NCBI RefSeq assembly: GCF_030148435.1
Contig: NZ_JASBTN010000043.1
Coordinates: 1 to 64,000, forward strand
DNA length: 64,000 bases
DNA from: Aliiroseovarius sp.
Lineage (GTDB): Bacteria; Pseudomonadota; Alphaproteobacteria; Rhodobacterales; Rhodobacteraceae
Reading direction: 5' to 3'
Shown: piece by piece, positions 56,004 to 63,295 of the stretch
Layout: every line of letters starts with the position of its first letter
How positions within the stretch are numbered: position 1 is the first letter of the stretch
The notes under the pieces: generated by a model
Databases searched by the model: none
What the model saw: the letters and a program-made list of their open reading frames with translations, nothing else
What the model was told of the DNA's origin: nothing
Translations under genes and position numbers: made by a program

Positions 56004-57361
56004 TGGCGGACTGGATGAAAAACATGCCCGAGGCGGCCCGGGCCTATCTGGACGGCAAGCGTCTGGACGAGGTGGAATGTATCGTCTCGGACCTGCCCGG
56101 CATCGCCCGCGGCAAGGCGGTGCCCGCCGGCAAGTTCGACCGGCAGGACTATTTCCACCTGCCCGATTCGATCTTCTACCAGACCATTACCGGCGGCTGG
56201 GGCGAAGCAGCGGGCGACGAGGGTTTCATCGAGCGCGACATGATCCTGAAACCGGATATGGCGACGACCTCGGCGGCGCCCTGGACCGCCGACTGGACAT
56301 TGCAGGTGATCCACGACGCCTATGACCGCAACGGCGAGGTGATCGAATATTCGCCGCGCAACGTGCTGAAACGCGTGGTGCAGCTGTATCGCGACAAGGG
56401 CTGGGAGCCTGTGGTGGCGCCCGAGATGGAATTCTACCTGGTCGCGCGCAATCTGGATCCGGCCGAAAAGATCAAACCGATGATGGGCCGCTCGGGCCGG
56501 CCCGCCGCCGCACGCCAGGCCTATTCGATGACCGCCGTGGACGAGTTCGGCCCGGTGATCGATGACATCTATGATTTTGCCGAGGCCCAGGGGTTCGAGA
56601 TCGACGGCATCACCCAGGAAGGCGGCGCCGGTCAGCTTGAGATCAACCTGATCCATGGCGACCCGGTCAAGCTGGCCGACGAGGTGTTCTATTTCAAACG
56701 GCTGATCCGCGAGGCCGCGCTGCGCCACGACTGTTTCGCCACCTTCATGGCGAAGCCGATCGCCGAAGAGCCCGGCTCCGCCATGCATGTGCACCACTCG
56801 ATCATCGACATCGAGACCGGACGGAACATCTTTGCCGGCCCCCAGGGCGGCGACACCGACGCCTTCTTCCACTTCATCGCCGGGCTGCAGAACCACCTGC
56901 CCAGTGTGGTCGCGGTGCTGGCCCCCTATGTGAACAGCTATCGTCGCTACGTGCGCGACACCGCCGCCCCGATCAACCTGGAATGGGGCCGCGACAACCG
57001 CACCACGGGCATCCGCGTGCCCCTGGCCAGCCCCAAGGCACGCCGGGTGGAAAACCGCATTGCGGGCATGGACTGCAACCCCTACCTGGGCATCGCCGCC
57101 TCGCTCGCTGCGGGCTACCTCGGCCTGATCCAGGAAGAACGCCCCCGCGCCCAATACAAGGGGGATGCCTATGAGAGCGAGGAGGACATCCCGCGTGACC
57201 TGTCGCGCGCGCTTGACCTGTTCGACGAAGCGAAGGCGATGCACGGGGTGCTGGGCCCGGAATTCGCCCGTGTCTATTCGATCGTCAAACGCACCGAATA
57301 CGAAGAGTTCCTGCAGGTGATCAGCCCCTGGGAACGGGAACACCTTCTGTTGAACGTCTGA
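56003..57361 (+). CDS. glutamine synthetase-family ligase (gamma-glutamyl-amine synthetase-like)
   Basis: This 452-residue GS-fold enzyme retains the catalytic signatures: PEMEFYLV, GGAGQLEINLIHGD, SAMHVHHSI, and NRTTGIRVP. It lacks the adenylylation-type C terminus of GlnA. By length and pattern it resembles PuuA/GlnT-type enzymes that join glutamate to an amine. The start is ATG 56003; GTG 56000 is one codon longer. It is coupled to the upstream GATase. Confidence 0.87.
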   Translation: MADWMKNMPEAARAYLDGKRLDEVECIVSDLPGIARGKAVPAGKFDRQDYFHLPDSIFYQTITGGWGEAAGDEGFIERDMILKPDMATTSAAPWTADWTLQVIHDAYDRNGEVIEYSPRNVLKRVVQLYRDKGWEPVVAPEMEFYLVARNLDPAEKIKPMMGRSGRPAAARQAYSMTAVDEFGPVIDDIYDFAEAQGFEIDGITQEGGAGQLEINLIHGDPVKLADEVFYFKRLIREAALRHDCFATFMAKPIAEEPGSAMHVHHSIIDIETGRNIFAGPQGGDTDAFFHFIAGLQNHLPSVVAVLAPYVNSYRRYVRDTAAPINLEWGRDNRTTGIRVPLASPKARRVENRIAGMDCNPYLGIAASLAAGYLGLIQEERPRAQYKGDAYESEEDIPRDLSRALDLFDEAKAMHGVLGPEFARVYSIVKRTEYEEFLQVISPWEREHLLLNV

Positions 57362-57387
57362 CCCACACGGATCTGCTCCCCGCCTTG

Positions 57388-57414
57388 AAACCCCGCCGAA
57401 CTCGGCGGGGTTTT
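57388..57414 (+). terminator. rho-independent terminator of the GATase-GS operon
   Basis: AAACCCCGCCG and CGGCGGGGTTT pair around AACT and run into TTTTGCTTG. Confidence 0.9.
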
Positions 57415-57598
57415 GCTTGTGCATGACCCAGAGCACTGCTTTTCAACAGTTTTTCAATGCACATCAGTCGGCGACGCGGCGTTACCAGGGCAAAAAATGC
57501 TCGCTATTGCGTGCATTTTCACATACTGATTTCCCGAAGGAGAGCTTCGGATTACCTGAAATTGCGATTCTCCGCCACAGAGCAGACAGGACAGTGAC

Positions 57599-58816
57599 AT
57601 GACCCTTGCGCCGAACGTCTACGACGCCGAACCCATTCCCGAAGCCGCCCGTGCCGAGATCGACCGCCTTCTGCAATCGGGTGATCTGTTTCGCTACACC
57701 GCGCCCGAAGATGCGCCAGTCGCCCTGCTGGAGACCGAGTTCGCCGCGCTGATGGGCGCGAAATACGCCCTTGCCGTGGCCTCCTGTTCCGCCGCGCTGT
57801 TTCTGTCGCTGAAGGCGCTGAACCTTCCGCGCGACACCAAGGTGCTGATCCCCGCCTTTACCTTCGCCGCCGTGCCCTCCGCGGTGGTGCATGCGGAGGG
57901 CCGGCCGGTGCTGGTCGACGTGAAGGACAACTACCGCGTCGACATGGAGGATTTCGCCGCCAAGCTGACCGGGGACGTGGGCGCGGTGATCATCTCGCAC
58001 ATGCGCGGGCACACGTCGGACATGGACGCGATCATGGCGCTTTGCGACTCAGCCGACATCCCGGTGATCGAGGACGCGGCCCATTCGCTGGGCACGCAGT
58101 GGCATGGGCGCAAGATCGGCACGATCGGCAAGATCGGCTGTTTTTCCTTCCAGAGCTACAAGATGCTGAACGCCGGGGAAGGCGGGATCCTGATCACCGA
58201 TGATGCCGACCTGATCGCCCGCGCCGTGATCATGTCCGGCGCTTACGAGCACAACTGGAAGAAACACAAACCCCCGCACGGCGAGAACAGCAGCGATCTG
58301 GCCGAGGCCTTCGCCCGCTGGCAGAACCGGCTTCCGCTGTACAACACCCGCCTGTCGAACCTGTCCGCCGCCGTGATCCGCCCGCAGATCCCCGAACTGC
58401 AACGCCGCGTGAGCGATGGGCTGAAGAACCACGACCATGTCGCCGATCTGCTGAACCGGAGCCCATGGATCGACGTGCCCGCGCCGCTGGCCCCGGAAAC
58501 CCGCGCACCGGATTCGATCCAGTTCAACCTGGTCGGTTTCTCGGATGAGGATACGGTGGCCTTCCAGGATGCCGCAAAGGCACGCGGCGTGTCGGTGCAG
58601 GTCTTCGGCATGAGCCAGGACAATGCGCGCGCCTTCTGGAACTGGCAGTTCATCGATGACCAGGGGCCCCTGCCCCAGACCCGCGAAATGCTGATGCGCG
58701 CCTGTGACACCCGCCTGCCGGTGCGTCTGCGGAAGCCTGAACTCGACTTCATCGCCGAGGCCCTGGTGGCCGCTGCCGAGGACGTGAAGGGCGCGGGGCT
58801 GGCCTATGGCACCTGA
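57599..58816 (+). CDS. DegT/DnrJ/EryC1/StrS-family PLP aminotransferase
   Basis: This 405-residue fold-type I aminotransferase has IPAFTFAAVPSAVVHAEGRPVLVDV, PVIEDAAHSLG, and the PLP lysine in SFQSYKMLNAGEGGIL. Most members act on sugar nucleotides, yet no sugar-nucleotide genes are near. It lies after the GATase-GS operon but has its own leader, with AGGA ahead of the ATG. Its substrate could be the amine handled by that operon. Confidence 0.87.
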   Translation: MTLAPNVYDAEPIPEAARAEIDRLLQSGDLFRYTAPEDAPVALLETEFAALMGAKYALAVASCSAALFLSLKALNLPRDTKVLIPAFTFAAVPSAVVHAEGRPVLVDVKDNYRVDMEDFAAKLTGDVGAVIISHMRGHTSDMDAIMALCDSADIPVIEDAAHSLGTQWHGRKIGTIGKIGCFSFQSYKMLNAGEGGILITDDADLIARAVIMSGAYEHNWKKHKPPHGENSSDLAEAFARWQNRLPLYNTRLSNLSAAVIRPQIPELQRRVSDGLKNHDHVADLLNRSPWIDVPAPLAPETRAPDSIQFNLVGFSDEDTVAFQDAAKARGVSVQVFGMSQDNARAFWNWQFIDDQGPLPQTREMLMRACDTRLPVRLRKPELDFIAEALVAAAEDVKGAGLAYGT

Positions 58817-58842
58817 CCGGCCGTGACATCCAGGAATACCAG

Positions 58843-58872
58843 CGCCGGCCCCCACAAGGCCGGCGTTTTTTT
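58843..58872 (+). terminator. rho-independent terminator after the DegT-type gene
   Basis: CGCCGGCC and GGCCGGCG pair around CCCACAA and are followed by seven T. It reaches into the convergent LysR stop codon. Confidence 0.93.
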
Positions 58873-59824
58873 ACAACAGCCGTAGCGCCCCCTTCAGCCA
58901 TGGCATCCGCGCCAGCGACGGCGCGACGATCAGCTCGGACAGGAGCGGCTTGAGCCGCCCGGCCAGCTCCGCCGGAAGCTCGCCCAGAACCTCGCGCCGC
59001 GCGGTCAGGGAGATGCGGCGCGTCAAAGGCGCGATCGGCAGCGGCACCAGATCGACCGCCTCATGAAATCTTTGCGCACGCAGAAAGCCCAGCGGGGTCA
59101 GGATCGTCCACCCCGCCCCCGCCGCCACCATCGCCATGATCGCGTGATAGCTGTCCAGCTCGAACCGGTGATCGAGCCGCAGGTTCAGCTGTGCAAGGTG
59201 CCCGGCGATCTGCCGCCCCATGTGATGGCGCGAGGTATACTGGATCAGCGGCAGCGCGCGCAGTTCGTCAAGCCCGCCCCCGATCCCCTTCGGCACGGCG
59301 GCGACGAAGGGCTCCTCCATCAGCGGATGCACCTCCATCCAGTCGCCCGCCACGCCCAGATCGGCGCAGACGATCACGTCCAGCGCACGGGCTTCAAGCT
59401 GGTCGAACAATCGGTGAGACGCGCCGGTTTCCAGCAGGAAACGCGTCGCCGCCAGTTCATCGGCCATTTCGGTCAAAAGCGCCGGGGTGACGTCGGCATC
59501 GAAATCCTCGATCACGCCGAGGCGAAAACGGGTCAGCGTGGCCAGATCCTTTGCGGCCAGTTCGGCGCGGGCCTGTTCGGCCTCATCCAGGATTGACTGC
59601 GCCCGGCGGCGAAACAGCCCCCCCGCCGCAGTCAGCACCAGGGGCCGGGCGGAGCGGTCCACAAGAACCGCCCCCACGGCCGCTTCCAGATTGGTCAGTT
59701 GCTGTGACACGGCCGAGGCACTTGCCCCCAGCCGCCGCGCCGCGGCGGAAATTGACCGTTCGTCGGCCACGGCAACGAAAACCTCGATCCCCCACAGGGT
59801 AATGCGACCTGCCGTTTCAACCAT
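58871..59824 (-). CDS. LysR-family transcriptional regulator
   Basis: This 317-residue protein has an N-terminal winged helix-turn-helix (FVAVADERSISAAARRLGASASAVSQQLTNLEAAVG, residues about 15-50). The C-terminal domain is a periplasmic-binding-like effector domain. It is convergent with the DegT gene and not divergent from an obvious target. The repeat copy 3 lies 24 bases upstream of its start. Effector unknown. Confidence 0.92.
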   Translation of the reverse strand: MVETAGRITLWGIEVFVAVADERSISAAARRLGASASAVSQQLTNLEAAVGAVLVDRSARPLVLTAAGGLFRRRAQSILDEAEQARAELAAKDLATLTRFRLGVIEDFDADVTPALLTEMADELAATRFLLETGASHRLFDQLEARALDVIVCADLGVAGDWMEVHPLMEEPFVAAVPKGIGGGLDELRALPLIQYTSRHHMGRQIAGHLAQLNLRLDHRFELDSYHAIMAMVAAGAGWTILTPLGFLRAQRFHEAVDLVPLPIAPLTRRISLTARREVLGELPAELAGRLKPLLSELIVAPSLARMPWLKGALRLL

Positions 59825-59847
59825 CGCCGGATCCCGCTCTCCTGCCC

Positions 59848-59878
59848 TTCATCTTTCTTCAAATATCCCCGCCGGAGG
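59848..59878 (-). repeat. interspersed extragenic element, copy 3
   Basis: On the minus strand this is CCTCCGGCGGGGATATTT, then GAAG, then AAAGATGAA, 24 bases upstream of the LysR start. The 5' flank has GCGCTTGCAAGC, like the GCTTGC motif of copy 1. The rest of the gap to phaR (59879-60024) shows no gene. Confidence 0.85.
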
Positions 59879-60024
59879 CAGAACGTTTGCTTGCAAGCGC
59901 CGCGACAGTGGTTCACCCGGAACCGCGAAAGCGCGAGATGGAGCGCAGCGACGCCGCGCGCAGCGCGGCCCCTGCCCCGTCAGCCAAGGAGGGCGCGTCA
60001 GCGCCTGACGGGTTGGCAGAACCC

Positions 60025-60576
60025 TCAGCTGAGGCCGGACAGTTTCGCCTGCAACTCGGCCAGCTGTTTCTTGATCTCGTCCAGATCCTCGGCCTTTTCT
60101 TCCTCCGAGGAGGCCGACGGCGTGCCACCCTGGGCGCCGGGCCAGCCGCCCATCATCGCCTTCATGAAGGCTTCCTGCTGGGCCTGCATCGCTTCGAAGC
60201 CGGGCATTTTCACCATTGGATTGGGCACTCCCATGCCTTCCATCATCTTCGACTGGCCCTCGCGCAGCATCTCGAAACTGGCGGCCAGGAACTGCGGCAC
60301 GACGCTCTGCGCCTGGTTGGTATAGCTGCGCACGAGGTCGGTCAGCACGTCCACCGGCAAGACGTTCTCGCCACGGCTTTCGTGTTCGGCGATGATCTGC
60401 AACAGGTACTGGCGGGTCAGGTCGTCACCGGATTTCAGGTCGATGATCTGCACCTCGCGCCCGTCGCGGATGAAGCCCGCGATATCGTCCAAGGTCACGT
60501 AATCCGAGGTCTCGGTGTTATAGAGCCGCCGACTGGCATAGCGCTTGATCAGCAGCGGTTGGTCATCTTTGGTCAT
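60025..60576 (-). CDS. phaR: polyhydroxyalkanoate synthesis regulator PhaR
   Basis: This 183-residue repressor has an N-terminal DNA-binding domain with IKRYASRRLYNTETSDYVTLDDIAGFIRDG. A PHB-accumulation domain and a helical, acidic C-terminal tail follow. It represses phaP and itself until PHB granules titrate it. Half-sites for autoregulation lie just upstream. It is the last gene of the phaC-phaP-phaR series. Confidence 0.96.
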   Translation of the reverse strand: MTKDDQPLLIKRYASRRLYNTETSDYVTLDDIAGFIRDGREVQIIDLKSGDDLTRQYLLQIIAEHESRGENVLPVDVLTDLVRSYTNQAQSVVPQFLAASFEMLREGQSKMMEGMGVPNPMVKMPGFEAMQAQQEAFMKAMMGGWPGAQGGTPSASSEEEKAEDLDEIKKQLAELQAKLSGLS

Positions 60577-60613
60577 TGCGCCCTCCCCAAGGCATGTACG
60601 CCCCGTCTGTCGC

Positions 60614-60665
60614 GGTGCAGCAAAACCTTACGCCGGTGCAGAAAGAGAAAGCAAGCTTCGTGCAG
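60614..60665 (-). promoter_or_regulatory. three GTGCAG half-sites in the phaR promoter region
   Basis: GTGCAG motifs occur at 60615-60620, 60636-60641 and 60660-60665, spaced 21 and 24 bases apart, about 40-90 bases upstream of the phaR start. The last two are followed by AAA, as in the phaP operator. They probably mediate PhaR autoregulation. An inverted repeat CATACG-CTAA-CGTATG follows at 60675-60690. Confidence 0.55.
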
Positions 60666-60700
60666 AAATATTCACATACGCTAACGTATGGAAACGGAAA

Positions 60701-60728
60701 TGGGGCGGGCCCTTTCGGGTCCGCCCCA
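60701..60728 (-). terminator. terminator after phaP
   Basis: TGGGGCGGGCCC and GGGTCCGCCCCA pair around TTTC with one G-T wobble. On the minus strand it is followed by ATTTCCGTTT. It separates phaP from phaR. Confidence 0.7.
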
Positions 60729-60811
60729 ATCCGGGAGGAAGCGATCAAGCCGTCAGGGAGGAGGAGGCTGGCGATCGCTGTCCGGGGTCGGGGCGCAGGG
60801 CCCCGCCGCGA

Positions 60812-61255
60812 TTACTTCGCGGTGGCTTTCTTGGCAGCCTTCGACACTTCGTCGGTCGCTTTCTTGACAGCAGCCTGGGCTTCTTCGCCCATGTCCTTGC
60901 CGGCGGCCAGCATCAGTTCAACGGTCTCGGCCTGAACTTTCTTGGCAACTTCAGCGAAGGCGGCCATGTTCTCGGCGGCCAGCTCGGCCTGGGCCGAGGC
61001 GAAATCGGTCATCGACTTGGTGTAGTCGGCGGCTTCTTCCTTGGCAGCGGCCACGTCACCCATCTTGGCGATGGTTTCCTTGGTCCACTTGGTCGAGATC
61101 TCGGCCGATTTGTCAGCGGCTTCCAGGGTCACTTTGGCCAGCTTTTCGCCCAGAGCGGCTTGGCTCTTGAAGGCGTCCTGGACGGCGGACATGTCCACGG
61201 GGAACGAGCCCATCATTTCCTGCATCATCTTGGTGTAATCTTGGGTCTTCGACAT
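60812..61255 (-). CDS. phaP: phasin PhaP
   Basis: This 147-residue amphipathic helical protein coats PHB granules. Long Ala/Lys/Glu helices (AAAKEEAADYTKSMTDFASAQAELAAENMAAFAEVAKK) and an Ala/Lys-rich C terminus are typical of the phasin_2 family. GGAGAG precedes ATG 61255. An 18-bp operator-like inverted repeat lies 66 bases upstream. Confidence 0.93.
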   Translation of the reverse strand: MSKTQDYTKMMQEMMGSFPVDMSAVQDAFKSQAALGEKLAKVTLEAADKSAEISTKWTKETIAKMGDVAAAKEEAADYTKSMTDFASAQAELAAENMAAFAEVAKKVQAETVELMLAAGKDMGEEAQAAVKKATDEVSKAAKKATAK

Positions 61256-61320
61256 TGGTTCTCTCCAGTGCGTAGGACCTTTCGGCCCGGTGATGTGTTC
61301 TGCAACTGCGAGAAAGATGA

Positions 61321-61363
61321 ATGCTGCAGTGCAGAAAATCAAGCTTTTTCTGCACTGCAGCAT
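61321..61363 (-). promoter_or_regulatory. PhaR operator-like 18-bp inverted repeat upstream of phaP
   Basis: ATGCTGCAGTGCAGAAAA at 61321-61338 is perfectly repeated in inverse at 61346-61363, with a 7-base spacer. Each arm contains CTGC-N3-GCAG, the PhaR site reported for Paracoccus and Rhodobacter. It lies between phaC and phaP and could also act as a transcriptional hairpin for phaC. Confidence 0.75.
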
Positions 61364-61389
61364 GTGAAATTTTTATGGAACCAATAAAA

Positions 61390-63189
61390 TCAACGGCTTG
61401 GCTTGACCTTTACATAGGTTCCCGGCGCCGGAGCGAGCGGTTTGGCTCCAGAATCACCCGGAACGCGAGCGGGCACCATCTTGCCCGACCTGCCCGCGAG
61501 CCATGCGCCCCAGCGCGGCCACCAGGACCCCTCGTGGAAGGTGGCGCCTTCCTGCCAGTCCTCGGGGCTTTCGGCCCAGTCGGCATTGGTATAATGGCCG
61601 TATTTCTTCTTTGCCGGCGGGTTGACGATGCCGGCGATATGGCCGCTTTCGGACAGGATGAAGGTCTTGTCCTTAGACCCCATCTGACGCACCCCGTTGT
61701 AGGACGCTTTCCAGGCCGCGATATGATCGGTCTCGCAGGCAATGGCGCAGAGCGGTACGCTGACATCCGACAGCGCCAGGCTTTCCCCCATCAGCGGGAA
61801 GTCCCCCTTGGCGAACCGGTCATGCTGGCAAAGCCCGCGCAGATATTCCACCGTCATGCGCCCGGGCAGGTTGGTGCCGTCGCCGTTCCAGTAGAGCAGA
61901 TCGAAGGCCGGCGGGGTCTGTCCCAGCATATAGCTTTTGATCGCGGGGCCATAGATCAGGTCGTTCGAGCGCAGATACGAGAAGGTGCGCGACATGAAGA
62001 ACTTGTCGAGGATGCCATTCTGGGTCACTTCGGCCTCGATCCCGTCGACGAAATCGTCATCCAGGAAAACGCCAACTTCGCCCGGGTCCGAGAAATCGGT
62101 CATGGTGGTGAAGAACGTGGCCGAGTTCACCGACTTGTCACCGCGTTTCTTCATCAGCGCCAGGGTCAGCGACAGCGTGGTGCCGGCGATGCAATAGCCC
62201 ACCGCGTTCACCTTCTTCTGCTTGGTGATCTTCTTCACCTCGTCGATCGCGGCCAGATAGCCCTCCTCGACATAGGTATCCATGCCCACATCCGCGTAGG
62301 ACGGGTCCGGGTTCACCCAGGAGACAACGAAGAGCGTAAAGCCCTGATCGACGATCCATTTGATCAGGCTGTTCTTCGCCTTCAGGTCCATGATGTAGAA
62401 CTTGTTGATCCAGGGCGGGAAGATGATCAGCGGGGTGGCGTGCACCTCTTCGGTGGTCGGCGTGTACTGGATCAGCTCCAGCATGCGGTTGCGGAACACG
62501 ACCTCGCCCGGGGTGGTGGCAATGTTCTTGCCGACCTCGAAGGCATCCTCGTCGGCCAGACGCACCAGAAGCTCGCCATCATTGGCCTCCAGGTCACGCA
62601 CCAGGTTTTCCAGCCCGTCGACCAGGCTCTGCCCTTCGGTTTCGATCGCCTTTTCCAGCGCATCGGGGTTGGTGGCCAGGAAATTGGTCGGCGCCAACAT
62701 GTCGACAATCTGCTTGCCGAAAAAGTCCAGCCGCTTCTTGTCCTCGTCCTCCAGCCCGTCGATCGCGCCGATCGCCCCCTCGATCGCCTCGGCGCCGAAC
62801 AGGTACTGCTGTTTCATGAAATTGTAGAACGGGTGGGTTTCCCACAACGGATTGGCAAAGCGCGGGTCTTTCGGGGTCTCGTCCTCGGGCGCCTGGGCCC
62901 CGGCCAGGGCATGCTGCGCGTCGACGGCGTGTTTCAGCGTCTTGCCCCACCACTGGATCTGATGTTCCAGCATCTTGCCCGGGTTGTTCATCATCTCGGA
63001 CATGTAAGCGGTCATCGCCTTCAGGTAGAGCTCCTGCCCTGGCCCCTGGAGGCTCTGGCGAACCCCCTTGCGTTCCGTCATTGCGCGGCTAAGTCGCGTT
63101 GACAACTCCTCGATCCGGGCAAGATTGGCGCTCAACTTGTCCGCGTCCACACCCGCGATTTCTCCCGGGATTTTTTGATCAGTTGTCAT
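61390..63189 (-). CDS. phaC: class I poly(3-hydroxyalkanoate) polymerase PhaC
   Basis: This 599-residue alpha/beta-hydrolase-fold synthase polymerises 3-hydroxyacyl-CoA into PHA. The catalytic Cys near residue 333 lies in the lipase-like box VGYCIAGTT; the Asp is in WNGDGTNLP and the His in ESGHIAGIVNPP. The length fits class I. It diverges from phaZ and is upstream of phaP. Confidence 0.96.
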   Translation of the reverse strand: MTTDQKIPGEIAGVDADKLSANLARIEELSTRLSRAMTERKGVRQSLQGPGQELYLKAMTAYMSEMMNNPGKMLEHQIQWWGKTLKHAVDAQHALAGAQAPEDETPKDPRFANPLWETHPFYNFMKQQYLFGAEAIEGAIGAIDGLEDEDKKRLDFFGKQIVDMLAPTNFLATNPDALEKAIETEGQSLVDGLENLVRDLEANDGELLVRLADEDAFEVGKNIATTPGEVVFRNRMLELIQYTPTTEEVHATPLIIFPPWINKFYIMDLKAKNSLIKWIVDQGFTLFVVSWVNPDPSYADVGMDTYVEEGYLAAIDEVKKITKQKKVNAVGYCIAGTTLSLTLALMKKRGDKSVNSATFFTTMTDFSDPGEVGVFLDDDFVDGIEAEVTQNGILDKFFMSRTFSYLRSNDLIYGPAIKSYMLGQTPPAFDLLYWNGDGTNLPGRMTVEYLRGLCQHDRFAKGDFPLMGESLALSDVSVPLCAIACETDHIAAWKASYNGVRQMGSKDKTFILSESGHIAGIVNPPAKKKYGHYTNADWAESPEDWQEGATFHEGSWWPRWGAWLAGRSGKMVPARVPGDSGAKPLAPAPGTYVKVKPSR

Positions 63190-63213
63190 ATTCCAATTTC
63201 CGCTCTAGTCTCG

Positions 63214-63225
63214 CTGCACTTGCAG
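63214..63225. promoter_or_regulatory. PhaR-type site between phaC and phaZ
   Basis: CTGC-ACTT-GCAG fits the CTGC-N4-GCAG form of the PhaR site. It lies 25 bases upstream of phaC and 71 upstream of phaZ, so one site could control both. Confidence 0.55.
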
Positions 63226-63237
63226 CATCGTACATTC

Positions 63238-63258
63238 ATGCCTTGCAATTCAAGGCAT
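63238..63258. promoter_or_regulatory. inverted repeat ATGCCTTG-N5-CAAGGCAT in the phaC//phaZ gap
   Basis: Two perfect 8-base arms flank CAATT, 38 bases before the phaZ start. This is unlike the PhaR motif and may bind a second regulator. Confidence 0.45.
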
Positions 63259-63295
63259 AACGGAGCAACGAGCCAAAAAGCAAAGGGTAAATTGA

